NCBI RefSeq assembly: GCF_047663525.1
Contig: NC_092588.1
Span: 108,333,001-108,397,000 of the forward strand
Length of the DNA stretch: 64,000 bases
Source of the DNA: Anas platyrhynchos
Taxonomy: Eukaryota; Chordata; Aves; Anseriformes; Anatidae
Direction: 5' to 3'
In this document: piece after piece, positions 11,587 to 24,248 of the stretch
How positions within the stretch are numbered: the stretch's first letter is position 1
How the letters are laid out: every line of letters begins with the position of its first letter
Notes under the pieces: model-generated
What the model saw: only the letters and a program-made list of their open reading frames with translations
The model's database searches: none
Told to the model about the DNA's origin: nothing
Made by a program: the position numbers and the translations under genes

Positions 11587-14500
11587 GCTTGGAACACACT
11601 CAAGCTGTAGGTGAGTTGACTTCTAGCCCCCAGAAGAATGCACAACCGCTCACTCAGACCACAGCAATACATCCAATTAATTTTAAGAGAGAGCTTGATT
11701 GTATTAGGTGCCTGTGACAGCTGAGAACCTGTCCTGCTGACCTGATCAGACACATGCCTCTGCACAGCCTTCCAACATCATGGTGATGAGAATAGTCTAT
11801 GGTAGAGGAAAGGGAAGGAAAAAGATTTGTACTGTTAAAAAAGCAAGATTATAAAGTCCCAGAGGAAATATAAACTGATATTGCTACAAGTTGTTAATAT
11901 AAATACTAACTTCTGAAAAGAGATTGCTGTTAAGTTAGTAGAGATTTATATTTTTTCCTTCTCCCCCCCTTTATATATTTTGTAGGAATCAGATGCTTGT
12001 TCTAAGAAACAACAAACTACCACAGCTGGCTCCTAACATTATTTACAATTCAAATCAGTAGGCAGGCCCCGGCAAACCCAAGGGAAGGACAACCCTCCTA
12101 TTATTGCCCCTGCCCCACAAGCTCTCACCCCTCTTCATCACTTGGACAAGGAATGCCTGGTATGCGAGCACCCCTCCAGCAGATCCCTGCAGTTCTGTTT
12201 GTGGCTGTGAATCCTGAATGGGGACTAAGGACACCAGTGAGCAGGGGTCCTGTGCACAGACACTGCCCAGAGCATCACAACCATTGCCACGCATTCACTT
12301 AGTGCAGATGTTTGTCTTATTACAGGTAGAAGAAACTCTGTCTGCAGTCTCAGCGTCCATTCAAATAGCAAGCAGATGCTGCTAGGAGGCTGTGTAACCC
12401 ACAGCAACACTCAGGCTCTGTTTGCAGAGGCTCGGTAGCGGTGAATCAGAAAGCTGTAAATATAAATGGCCCTGATGTGTGGCAACTGCCTCTCAGAAGA
12501 GGAGCGCAGCATTACCATTAGCCCTTTGGCACTCGGTTGCAGTCCCCTTGCTACTTTCAGAGAGAAGCTAAGCTTTGCTGGCTGCCCGCCTGCTGGGCTT
12601 GGGACTTGGGCTCTGCCCCTCCTGCAGCTCCTGGGAGGAGGAGGAGGGTGGGGAGGGAGGAGTGCATCCACCAAGCGTGCTTACTGAGCAAGCCGGGCTG
12701 GTAATGGTGCTGGCCAAGCCAAAATTTCTCCTTACGCAATTATTTTTTCATGATGCCTGCAAATACATGCTCTGGCCAAACGTGTGCATCTCTCTAAAGT
12801 GCAGAGAAGAAAAGAAGCTATTGCTTGAAAGGGATTAGAGAGGAGAACAGGGAGCATTGGGAGGTCTGCACGTAAGGAAGCTGAGTGAGTCAAAGCCTTG
12901 GGAGAGGAGGTGGGTGGCACTGTGTTTGTTCAAACAGAAGGACGGATCTTGGCTCCTTCTGCTGCCTACTGAAATCAACAGGAAGATTCCCATTAAGTTT
13001 AACAGTTCCTGTGTAAGGCAGAAACAAGTGCTGGAGGTGCTCTTGAAGTGCATAAGAAGACAGAGAGGTCTTTTATTTAAAAAGCAAAACACCCAATCAC
13101 TCTCTCCACCCAGTTCTCCCCAGACTGAAGAAAACATAGCAAATACAATCACCCAATAATCAAAAAAGAAAAATAAAATCATGCCCTCATTTTCGATTGA
13201 AGACTGCCAAACACTGCAACCACTGGGTGTGCATTTTTTCAAGGAGATAGATTTAGAGGCACAGGCTGCCAACACAGGTTTCCAGGCTTCCCGTGTTCTG
13301 TCTCCGCCGGCATTTGACAGGGCAACTCTGACAATATACGGGACTTGCCTACATAATCCAGGACAGGGAAGATCTCTGGGTCACTGGGACCAGACTGCTG
13401 TTATCACAGACAACCCCAAAAAGCCAGTGACTTGTAATTTGTTGACTTCTAATTGAGTTTTTCCCATAATCGTTATCACAAATAAAGCTGCACAAGAGGA
13501 CCTGGGGTAGAAGTGTTCCTAAAGCTGTTGGTCTGCACACAATTTAACTGTAAAGTCCTTCACCCTCGTGCATCCTTTAATAAAACTTGCCTGCCTGTCT
13601 CCAGAACACGTTCCCTGAATGACTTACGTCCTTTCCCACCATTCACATTGTGATCCGAGGTTTCCTCCCTCCAGTCTGACAGTAAAGATGAAAGGCTGTT
13701 TTAGGAAAGAAACACAAATAAAACAAAACATGGACTGAACCTCTGGGTGGATTAATCCTTCTTCTGAAGTCAAAGTGGTGTGAGCACATGTATCGACCAC
13801 ACAGCTTGACTAAACAGCGGCTAAGGAGAAATATGGTTCTGGGAGACATTTCAAGGGACTAAACATTGAACCGTGGAGAATGGGCGAGGTCTATGCAAAA
13901 GCCAGACATAGGAAAAACATGGTTGAATTTCAGAAAATAAAAAAAAAGACTTCTCATCAAGAAAAAGAAGACTTGAGACTCAAGTACAGCACAAATGAAA
14001 GAATGCCTGTCTATCGCTCGATACGTATGTCTGAAAATAATTCAGCCGCATGGCTTTTATTTCTGCAGTAAAAGAGATACAAGAAAATCTCCTGCCTTCA
14101 GTTTACATTTTTTCTAAATGGGTGTTTTAATTTTTTATCTCAGAAACTGCAATATGGGAGAAACATGGGAAGAATAATATTGGCTTCACTTTAATTATGA
14201 TATTATCCAAATACTGAGCAGCTTTATGATCACCACCAAAAAAGAGAGAGAGAGAGTTAAATAGAGCACATGTTCTAATTGTGAGCCTGGGGCAACCTCG
14301 ATTTTTAATTAATTTATTTATTTTTGTGAAAGAATGTAATTTATTTTTGTGAACGAATGTGAAAGAAGTGTCAAACTGCCCTGCAACCTTGGAAGTCCTT
14401 TCCCATAGTCTTCCTGAAGGTGGAACCTACGGTGTGATCTCCACCATGAGGAAATATGGCAACTTCTCAAACTGTTGGCAATTGCCAATAACCTCCTCAA

Positions 14501-17500
14501 TAACTTCAAGATTGGCAAGAGCAGTCCAGGTGCAAGCTCTCCACTGCTGACAGCTCAGAGTAAGCCTTGTCCCAGGTCTGTCAGGCTACTGAGCAACCCC
14601 ACGTCCCGAAAGGGAGGTGCTGCACCGATCCCCGTAGTCAGCTGGACTGTTAGGAACCAGCCAAGGCTTCAGTGTCTTACACAGAAATGAGCAAGAAAAG
14701 CTAAGCCATTATGTTAGCTTTGCTTTGCAAAGGATTTCTGATGTTGAAAGAATGTCATAATTAGTTATAACATATTCTAAACATGCACAGGTCTTTCAGC
14801 ATGTAAAAAAAAAAAACAAAAAACAACAAACCAGTGTTCCCAGAAGTTGTCATAATAAAGTCTGCTGCAAAGACTTCTCCAGGGCAAACCTCTGCACCAG
14901 CCCAAATCTCCCTGACTTCAAGCCCAGTCCTGCATCGTTTATTTATATGGACAATTCCATTTGAAGTACTCATCACTGCACATATAAACTATTTATGACA
15001 GATCGAGCCTCAACTCAAACAAGTCACTGTAAGGAGTAATAAGAATAGAAAAAGAATAACATACATATTTGAAATACTTTAGGCTCCATAACATCGTGCT
15101 GTAAGATGAGTGGAAACTGATGCAGAGCTCACTGAAGAGCCCTGTTTCCTACCTAATTAAGGGCTACAACAACCAAAGGAGTGAGTCACCCAGTTTTCTA
15201 AGAAGGCTATTTTAAATTTTTAATACTTCCATCTAACTTTTTTGACAGATTTCTTATAAAGCATGTCTTTAATGACATCATATTCCTTCTCACTTCAAGT
15301 TCTCAGTCTGTGGTAGTACAAGACAAGTAGTCCTTGTTTCTTCCTTTCACCACAGGTCACTAGTTACTAAACTCTGGCAAATACTGGTTAAATTCCATAG
15401 TCCCTATTATTTGGGAAATCATGCTAGGTGAGCAGTAAAAGTTTCATGTGTATTTTGTCTTTTATCTATTTACATTCAGAACAAATACCAGTAAATACCT
15501 TTTGTGATTACATAGGTATGACAATTCTTTCACTATTTCTTTCTATTATAAATTTAACTAAAGTTCTGATAAAGGACACACGTATATTTTAACTTCTTTA
15601 CAGATTTCTCAAAATAAATTGCTTCATTTTCCAAGTTATAGTTTTACCTCTCTAGACCTATATCCTGCTTAATATTGTCTACTGTTTGTTAATTACAAAG
15701 CATATCGGTGTAGAGTATTTAAAATGCTTTACAGAGTCTCCTTACAAGAAGTATTTTCATGATTTAAAAACCAACATATTGCATAAAACCAGAATTTGTT
15801 CTTACCTTAACACACGGCTCCATATAGTGCTCACCTGTGAAGAAGGAACGAAAATTGCCTTCATTAAGAAGGGTCTTCACAAAAATGTTAAGTATTTATT
15901 TGATTATAGGGAATATACTTCTCTAAAATGCTTAATTTGCTCCACATCTTCATTTCCCACAGATTTTTCCTGTGTTTAGAGTGATAGACTGCTCTCTTAA
16001 CTATTACCATCTGAAAAGTGCGTAATTATGCTGTGAAATCTGTTCAGAAATAGGTTTTACCCCTGCCAGAGTTCAATGCTAATCAAGAAGTGACTGCCCT
16101 TATCTTGCTGTCCATTTTCCAGGCTGAAATGCTTCACGCCTTAAGAATGCATTCCCTTTGCTGGAACTATGGGTGTGCTCCGATTTGGTGGGTGTTTGCC
16201 TTCTGCTTAAGCCACGGACACCTTTCATTAATTTTTTTCTCATTTTCGGAGTTAATCTCTTCTCCTCCTTTCTGTCGTCCAAATGAAGTCACTCGATCAC
16301 TGCCATGGGGCTTCACAGCAGGACACCTTCCTACAGAGCACATCCAAGCTCTGTAACCACGCAGCCTCGTGGAGCACGCTGGAAGCAATTATCTAGGAAT
16401 ACATTGTATTTTTGAAAAGTATGAATTTCCATCATGCGTAGGAAACAACAAAGGAATTAGTAACAATGAGACCATCAGTAAAATGTCAAAACTTGTTACA
16501 AGATCGGGAAGGCAGCTCCCCGACAAGAGGATAATTAAATACAGACTCTCCCTCCTTTATTAAGGCACCAACCTTGTAATGGGAAGTCTGAGATCTAGTC
16601 TCTCATCTGCCAAAGGCTTCCCTTGATTCTCAGCTCTCTTGTCTGCAACTGCAGGGCCAGAGCATTTGTATTGTGTTTGCCTCACAGAGATGTTGGAAAG
16701 CCAAGTTCAAAAATATCTCTAAATCTCTTGGAAAGCGTTGGACTGGAAAAAAGGCATCCATGCAATGCATCGTCTGCTCACCAAAAACCTCTCCTGTGTT
16801 CAATAGCTTTGAAGATGTCCAGGAAAATCACAGGCTGGTTATATTAGGGAAACACTCCAGAGAAAACCTGAATATTCGTGTGACAGAATCAAATATAAAT
16901 ATGTTATTATTGGCACATTTAGTTGAGATAATCAAGTTGAAAATGTAATATGGACGTGAAGCATGGCCAATGCCCACTTTGATGGAGGAACACAGCCCAA
17001 GTATGCCTTCCTCCAGTGTTAATTAAGCTGGACAGCACTGACTTAGCTAGACAGAGAGAGACCAGATGAGTGACACCAGAACTGGCAGCACCTCTCAGAA
17101 GAAGGGGGTTGGTGCTGCACAGACCCAACCAGCTTGGAACTTGAGAAAATGTGTTTTTTTCTTCCATAATGCTCCGTCTTTCATAACTCTGCATCTTCAA
17201 CACACCGAAAATAATTTTCTTAGATGGAACATGGGTTACGGTGGCGTTGCACTCTACAGAAAAATAACTTGCCTTCCTATATTTCCCTTAACCTTTATTA
17301 TTTTTTTTCCAGCACAGTCACATGGAGAAAAGTTGCTTTTTTACCTCTCTCAACCCTTCTAGGAAGGAGAGGCTTCCTGTATTTCAGGTTGCCACTTTGA
17401 CGGACACCGCTCTATAAAACTTTTGGTGGTTTTGGGGCTTGACCTTACAGGAGCTCTCCTCTTTACTTGAAATAAGTCCACATTAAAAAATGCTACGGGG

Positions 17501-20500
17501 ATGTTACGGCTGCTTGTCATGAAAATATAAACATCAAACTGATGTGCACAGCAATGTGGCTTGAGGGAACTCATAGCCAAAGGCCAAAAGTAAATTATAC
17601 ATTTTATACTTTTTTTTCCCCTCTTTCTTTCTTCTTTTAATTCACCAAGCTGAATAATTATATTCTTTATCAGAAAATATTTTGTTCAAAACCAAAATGA
17701 AACAAAAGTTATGTTACAGGACACAGTTTTGATTCACATCTGTGAAACTCCTCTGACACCTTGCTAAACACTGTAAACACACCCAAGTATATTTATATGC
17801 AACGAAAGCAATCTGAGATCAGAGCTTAAAAATAAACCAAATAGAAATTGCAGTGTGTGTGCGCAGCAGTCATACCAACCTATAGCAGGGGAATACTGTC
17901 TGTTACATTTATTTGCAATCCACAATATTAGAATATGTGGTGCAGGGGATTATGCAAAGCTTAGGTCAGATTCTTTTATTAAATAGCAGCGATGATGATT
18001 ATCAGTAAAGCAACGAGACACAATCCCATATTATAGGTGAAAATCCCAGCGCTCTTTTCCAAGGGAAAGAACACATCTCGCTATCCCCATTTTCAATACA
18101 CCCAGTAGAACCCCAAAATCATCATCTACCTAATTAGATCTGTTCAGGCAGGAGCCCCTCATCCTTTTCCATCCTTCCCCCAGAACCCAAGTTTTTGTTC
18201 AGTTAAAATATTTGACTAAATTCCAACCAATTACCAGACAGAGAGACGCAATTCATGTTCTGTAGGTCTTTGAAAAGCAGACGGCATTAAGTTATCACCC
18301 TGAAGGCAACAGGTATCTAAATTAGCTATGGGGAAATGTGCATAAATGCATAACGTAAGACGCAAGAGTAAGAAAAAAAAGTAAGAGGTAAGTGTAAGAA
18401 AAAAAAAGACTTCTTAGTTTCTTATATGCGTATTGGTGGATCTCTCTCTTAAATCCTCTTGTGTGATTAAAGAAAGATTTCAGGTTTTCCGTGAAAAACT
18501 CAGGGCTTTTAACATGATTTTAATGTATTTTTTTTTAAAGCTTCTTAATTTGCATGCCCAAATCAAGTGATTTAAAACAGAATTCAGTGGTTTCTTTGAT
18601 GCAGTGCTGAACAATGCCGAATACCAAGCCTCATAGCAAAAAGAAAATAGCATCATTCACCAAAAATAAAAAAAAATAAAAATGAAAAATGCATTTGCTT
18701 GCAGTCAGTAAATCAGAGAATGCAGGACTTGGTGTGGGGCAAACTAGGTAGAGGAAAGCTGGTTTGCCCTAGCAGGTAGAATAAAGCAAAACCCAAACAC
18801 CAAGTGACTTCTAGCTGTATATCAAAGCAGACAGGAGAAGAATGGGCAACAAATGGGAGATTTTGTGTCTATTAAAACAACATGAGTGAAATGTCAGCAT
18901 TTCAGCTGCTAGTTAGCTTCCTACATGGTAGCCGGCACTAGGAAACTTGCCCACCCATGAGATCAGCAGGAAAAACAAGCTCCTGGTGCAGAGGAAGATT
19001 TGAGGAGATGAGAGCTCACAGAGGAAGTGTCCAGGTCCCACAACTACTATTGTGATAAACTAATAATGATGTATGAATAAAGCATACACGGTATTACACG
19101 CATTTCGAAACACAGAGGTTCCCCAAAGGAAGTGTTATCCAATTGTTTTTATATCCCTTGAAGACAGCTGTCTTGGCACCTAGAAAGGCATATATAAGCC
19201 AGGGGGCTGCTTCTCTGAGTAAATTTCCTTCTTGAGCCCTCAGGAGGGCTTCTAGGCAGGGCAGGATACCTCCTACTGCAAAATATCCGAGAGATATTTC
19301 TGGTCCCACCAAAGACACTTGCTGCATGGCTTGGCACTAGACCAACTGTGCAGGCCCATGTATTTTCCAACAGCAACAAATCACCCTACAACTTTGGCAG
19401 GATATCTCCAAAGGAAACAAAAGAAACCACCTATAGAGCAACTACAGCAGAGAAATTGAACTGTAACAGAGAAAACTGTGATAAAAAGGAGTTAGAAACT
19501 TTCAATAAATTGCCCAGCATAGGAGTAAGCAAATCACGCTTTATTGGCAGGTCACTGTTCAATCAGCCTTTACAAATAGCTGCATTTAATAGTTTTGTTT
19601 GCTCTCTTTTATAAATGGTAACATGAGACAGATTAATACAGTGTCTGAATTAGAGGGCTAAAAATGCTTCAGTTTGAAATATTTGGAATATTACTGGTAC
19701 AGCAATACATGCAGTTACTAACTGCCGAGGAAGCCAGACCAAAAGCCAGATCAAAATAGAAAGACTACCTGTGAATTTCAAGTGTCTTTAGTTAATATGC
19801 ATGCTTTCAGTCACTACATACATGACCAAAAAGTTTTATGCAATTCTGATCTACTTGTTTCTACCTCATAAAGCATTTACATTTATATCTAACCTCCTTT
19901 TAGAGCTGAACCACCTAAACAATTCCTTTAGGAGCAGAAATGCCTAAAAATGCAGCAGTGACTTCTAGTGGGTGTGTTAAATCCTTCTCAAAGTAATTCC
20001 GTTATAACTCAATTTCTGTGGTGCAATAAAGCAACAGAACTCATGTCCACAGTGAAACTGCTTTCAGGATAATATAAAATGACCTAAACCTGCTGTGTAC
20101 TTGCTATCAAGAATACCTCCTTTGGAAGCTCTGAAAAAGCAAGTCTCACATTCCCCTTTCCCTGTTTTTACTCCTCAACACCATTTCAATTTTTGACTGA
20201 ATCTTGAAGATCGGTGCAAAAGTACTAAATTAATTACGAGACCAATGCAGGTAGTGTTGGAAATCTCCCAAGAGTACCTGTGTTAGTGACACAGCCAATT
20301 CAATTTTGTATGTGCAGAAGTACCTGTGGTCTAAATGCCAATACTCAGAGAGGCTGCCGGGGAAAGCTGCCCATGCACAAGGCTACATCTGGATGAAGAC
20401 ACAGGCTCATGCATTATATAGGAAGTGCAACTGCTTCTGCACAACTCTAATAAAGGCGGTAATAAATATGAAGAAAAGTGCATCCAGAAGTGCATTTCCC

Positions 20501-21093
20501 CAATATGGAGAAAAAAAAAGTTTTGAGCACCAATCCACATCATATAACTCACTAATTGCTGATAGCTCCTATATTGCAATTCACCTTGGCTGGATCAAAT
20601 GACCCTGAGCCGAATCTGCCATTTCTCCACCAGTTCATCCAGTCAGTCTCCTTTCTCATGCAGAAATCCTACAGAAACCACTCTGTCACTCTCACACTTA
20701 ACGAAGAATAATGAAGACAAGATGCTGATGACGGTAACCAAAAGATGCATCCTTCTCTCTCCCAGCTGCAAGTCCTGGATTACTCCATTCCAGACGCTGC
20801 TATTACTTCGCAAAAAGTAGTATGAATATTTGTTTGTCAAGGCATGGAGTAGTTTTTAAATGCCAAATCGCTTGGTTGATTTGCTGTTGACTGGCCTGCA
20901 GCAGCCAGGTTGTCTCCTGTGGGTAGGCAAGGATCTGATGCGAGTTACGCGGGAAGCAGAGCGTGCTGGTTAAAGAGGGTAATTTCACTTCAAGTCAAGC
21001 CCAGAAAATACCCCCTCCCTACACACCTATAAGACCAGGACTTTGCTTGCTTTGTGGCCAAAAGCAGATACAGCCCCATAAACCTAGGCCCAT
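11587..21093. other. KIF13A-NHLRC1 intergenic DNA, no gene recognised
   Basis: This 9.5-kb stretch lies downstream of the NHLRC1 stop codon on the minus strand. It is AT-rich with short low-complexity runs. A 23-bp unit is duplicated at 14316-14361. A TATATAAG box sits near 19,190. The proximal part right of about 19,540 could include the NHLRC1 3' UTR: a minus-strand AATAAA lies at 19545-19540, but that would require a 1.5-kb UTR. No conserved exon is recognised. Confidence 0.5.
14316..14361. repeat. 23-bp tandem duplication
   Basis: Two adjacent units run from ATTTATTTTTGTGAA to GAATGT and differ at two positions. Confidence 0.8.
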
Positions 21094-22224
21094 TCAGGTG
21101 GAGCTATATATTTTTACCGTGTGATCACCACTGTCTAACACCACAAGGGAATTGTCTGCCGTGTAAGTCAGTCCTATGGGGTACGAAAGCCCGTGGCTAA
21201 TTAGAGGGTTGAAGATGGGAAACTCCCCAGGCTTCCCTAAGCAGATCACGGCCTGGCTACAGACATCTGTCACTACGATGCGGCCCTCTTTGTCGAAGGC
21301 CACGGCCGTGGTGTATATTTTGGAGGGGAAGAAGAGGTTGAGGCCAAAGCTATCCATCTGTCCCACCAGATCCATGTCCGCGCTGAATATCTTTATCCGG
21401 GTGCTGCTGCCCTTGGGCCCCCTGGCCTTCAGGTGCTCCACCACCACCACCGCCCCCGAGCTCCGGCAGACCGCCACCGCTCTGGGGCTGCTTAACTTGG
21501 CCCGCAGCACCTGGCACTTCTTCAGCTCGCCCTTCCCGTAGTCGGCCGTCAGGCGGTACAGCACCCCTGCCTCCGCATCCGCCAGGATCACGTCGCTCTC
21601 CGGGGTGGCGTCCAAGCCCCAGGGCAGGCAGAAGCCCTCTCGCACCGCCAGCACCCCACGTCCCTCCCAGTCGAAAGCCTTCACCGCCCGGTCCCCGCCG
21701 TCGCTGACCACCACGTGCCCGTCGGCCGTGACGGCCACGTCCAGCGGGTACTTGACGTCGCAGCCCGCCTCGCCGCGCTCCCCGAAGCGCTGCAGGCAGG
21801 ACCCGCTGGGCCCATAGACGTGGATCCTCTTCTTGCCGTCGTGGGCCACCGCCAAGCGCCCCGACTTGGGGCACGCCGCCACCCCCGTGGGGTTGACCAG
21901 AGCTCCCCAGCCGCCCAGGGCCAGCCGCAGCGCCGGGGCCCCGCTGCTGGCAGCCGGGAGGATGCCACAAGCCGGGCCCAGCACCTCGAGCAGCTGCAGC
22001 AGCGGCAGGCAGTCGCTGGTGTCCGCGGGCCCGCAGACCCGCCGGCAGAACGGGCACTCCAGCCGGCCCCGGCCGCCCAGGGCGCTCAGGCAGCCCCGGC
22101 AGAGGACGTGGCCGCAGGGCAGGTTGCGGGGCCGCCGCTGCCCGCCGGGGCCGTAGGGCTCGAAGCACACCCGGCACTCCAGCAGGCCCAGCTCCGCCTC
22201 GCCCGCCTCCCCCGCCGCCGCCAT
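21094..22224 (-). CDS. NHLRC1: NHLRC1 (malin), RING-NHL E3 ubiquitin ligase
   Basis: Malin is an E3 ubiquitin ligase that works with laforin (EPM2A) to control glycogen metabolism; human mutations cause Lafora disease. The gene is a single exon, as in mammals. The RING domain occupies about residues 17-60, with C17, C20, C37, H39, C42, C45, C57 and C60 as zinc ligands. C17 and P58 align with human C26 and P69, both Lafora mutation sites. The DTSDCLP linker is followed by six NHL-type repeats, for example VNPTGVAACPKSGRLAV, YPLDVAVTADGHVVV, LPWGLDATPESDVIL and YPIGLTYTADNSLVVLD. The open frame extends 24 codons upstream to 22,296, but that position is GTG, so I start at the ATG at 22224-22222 (G at -3 and +4). 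This gives 376 aa against 395 in human. It lies tail-upstream of TPMT on the same strand. Confidence 0.95.
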   Translation of the reverse strand: MAAAGEAGEAELGLLECRVCFEPYGPGGQRRPRNLPCGHVLCRGCLSALGGRGRLECPFCRRVCGPADTSDCLPLLQLLEVLGPACGILPAASSGAPALRLALGGWGALVNPTGVAACPKSGRLAVAHDGKKRIHVYGPSGSCLQRFGERGEAGCDVKYPLDVAVTADGHVVVSDGGDRAVKAFDWEGRGVLAVREGFCLPWGLDATPESDVILADAEAGVLYRLTADYGKGELKKCQVLRAKLSSPRAVAVCRSSGAVVVVEHLKARGPKGSSTRIKIFSADMDLVGQMDSFGLNLFFPSKIYTTAVAFDKEGRIVVTDVCSQAVICLGKPGEFPIFNPLISHGLSYPIGLTYTADNSLVVLDSGDHTVKIYSST

Positions 22225-22440
22225 GCCGGGGCTGTGCGGCCGGGCGGCCGCCCCCTGCGGGCGGGCGGCGGAGGGACGCGGCCCCGCCGCCTCCACGCCT
22301 CCCCCGGCTGATCCCTGAGGCGATGGCGGGCACCGGCCGCCAGCCCTCAGCCCTCAGCCCCCAGCCCTCAGCCCTCAGCTCTCAGCCTCCCCGCCCGCCG
22401 CGCCGAGGTGTTTTGAGGGTCGCCGGGGAGCCCCAGTTTT
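22225..22440 (-). promoter_or_regulatory. NHLRC1: NHLRC1 5' region, GC-rich
   Basis: GC-rich sequence upstream of the NHLRC1 ATG, continuous with the CpG-rich coding exon. It includes a heptamer array at 22341-22390. No TATA box was identified. Confidence 0.5.
22341..22390. repeat. CAGCCCT heptamer tandem array
   Basis: About seven copies of a 7-bp unit (CAGCCCT with CAGCCCC and CAGCTCT variants) just upstream of NHLRC1. Confidence 0.85.
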
Positions 22441-22668
22441 GGGAGGGAGTGTTTCTGTGCTCCCGTTCCATACAAAAAGTCTCTGTTAAAAGCACAATAA
22501 AATCGAATTATACACGTAAAACATGCGTCAGATTCATCTGTGCGTCCAGCTATCGAGTTACCTCAGGGCTGATGGTGCCGTTCGTGCCTCTGTCAGGGTG
22601 AGGAAGCAGTCGCCCCTGCACGCGATTCCCCTTGCTGCTCTGGGAAGCCTTTGAAAATGTGAGGGAAA

Positions 22669-22721
22669 TATTTATTTTATTTTACTTTATTTTGCTTTAT
22701 TTTACTTTATTTTACTTTATA
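22669..22721. repeat. TTTTA/CTTTA pentamer array
   Basis: A low-complexity run of TTTTA and CTTTA pentamers giving an approximate 10-bp period (TTTTACTTTA). Confidence 0.8.
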
Positions 22722-23848
22722 TAAAAGTGCTGGCAGCCACTTTTCCCTCTCACACCTACACACAGCACGGACAGCATGTGCTCTTTTACCAGGACACCCC
22801 GTCAGCACGACCGAGCCCTCGTTCCTGGATCCCTGTGCAGGACCCCAGGGTCAGCACCATCGAGCACCTGGGACAGCTGCAACGCCTCCCCAAACCTGAG
22901 ATCAGTTTTAACAGCTCTCAGAAAGAGAGGAGATGCTTTAACCTGGTAGCTGCCGAACTGTGCTGAAGTGAAAATGTCCAAAGTCAGCAGCTCCCAACTT
23001 ACACCGGCTCACAGGCTACGAGAAGGTAGCACCATAAGCGTCATTGTCATCTCTTTCTTCTCTGGTGACCTGGCGCTGAAGCAGCTCCCAGTGGCTGTGA
23101 GCAATATCGAGAGCTGTGGGCTGGGGGAGAGACGGTAGGTTGGGGACAGCTGTGCTGAAATCATCAGACCCACATGCAGCTCTAGGACTGCAACATTAAA
23201 AATGCACGTAGCTTTTCCTCTCGTTCTAGTCTTAATAAATGGCAACATACTACTTTGCAATCATATATTTCTTTTTTATTTTTTATTTTTTTTTAATAAG
23301 CCACCAAGGCCAGGGCAAAGAGCTTTCAGAGTCCCCATTTCTGTAATTTAAAAAATTGCAATATTACCCCTATGGCAAAGATCAAAGACCTGCAAAGAAG
23401 GGTTTGTGTTCGGCTAACCACGCAGAAGCCCCACAGGCTTTCTCTGACCCCTCTTGCCCTACAGCCCCCTGCCAGTTTGCCTGCTGGTCGCTGTGCTCTG
23501 GAGGAGGCAGCAGCATACAAGTGACCACAGGAACATTTTCTTCGTGGACTCTCTCCTTCATTGTCAGCCATTTACTTCCCTCTTCTCTTCGCTACTCGAT
23601 TACTGTTCCCCCGTGGTGGCTGCTGCCTGCTCGTTGCCAGCTTGTCTCTCAACCTGTAATCGTAACGGGGACAGAGAGCAGCAAAACGTGCCAGCTGCCC
23701 GCCTCTCTTGCCCAGCTGCCCTCGCTGGTGCAAGGCGAGCAGCATTTGAAGAGCAGCTGCCATTACTCCAGGGCCACGAGTCTCCAAAGAGGACCTGCAG
23801 AGCTACACACAGGCAGCAGCTACTGGCAGCCACAGAGAAGGGACCTCA

Positions 23849-23858
23849 TTTATTTATT
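23849..23858 (-). terminator. TPMT: Candidate TPMT polyadenylation signal
   Basis: On the minus strand the sequence reads AATAAATAAATG about 280 nt past the TPMT stop, followed by CTGTGGCTG and CTGTGTGTAG, which could serve as GU-rich downstream elements. Not proven as the used site. Confidence 0.45.
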
Positions 23859-24132
23859 TTTTTATCCTAACTATTTGAATTGCTGCAAAAGAAACACTCA
23901 AAAAACAATTGCTTGTGTGTGAAGTTTAAGAAAAGCTATGCACATCTTAAGGTAGTGAAGTCAGTTATGGAGGAGAGTTGCCTTTGAAAGCAAAATCAAA
24001 CTGAAGATGTCTCTCAGACATTTTTCTGTACACTGAAGCCTGCTTTAAGAGTGTCCCGAAACGTGTCTCATTTTAAAAAGTGAGATAAAAATGAAAGCTA
24101 GATGGGAGGTAAGTTGTTTTAATGGATTTTAA

Positions 24133-24248
24133 TCAAGCTACAAACTTTAGTATATACAGAACCTCCAGAAAATAATCCAGTCCCCATCGCCTGTGTCTTT
24201 CTGAGAAGTCACTGACTTTTTCGAGAAGCTTAATTTCACAGTGGTTGC
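24133..24248 (-). CDS. TPMT: TPMT coding exon 8 (terminal)
   Basis: Acceptor CTCCTTTTCAG|GCAACC. It encodes residues 207-244, including [20 protein letters not shown] and LYILKFVA, then TGA at 24135-24133. Confidence 0.95.

Larger units (their letters stand above)
22441..24132. other. NHLRC1-TPMT spacer and TPMT 3' UTR
   Basis: The right part (from about 23,850) is the probable TPMT 3' UTR. The remainder holds no recognised gene. A TTTTA/CTTTA-type low-complexity run is at 22669-22721, and a T-rich run at about 23271-23296. The 188- and 138-codon plus-strand open frames near 23.4-23.9 kb overlap each other, have no family resemblance and appear spurious. Confidence 0.55.

Noticed and set aside
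21350-22333. 327-codon open frame overlapping NHLRC1 on the same strand, and several long plus-strand frames opposite it
   Set aside because: They are low-complexity Gly/Ala/Arg/Pro translations caused by the GC-rich codon use of NHLRC1; only the malin frame has recognisable domains.
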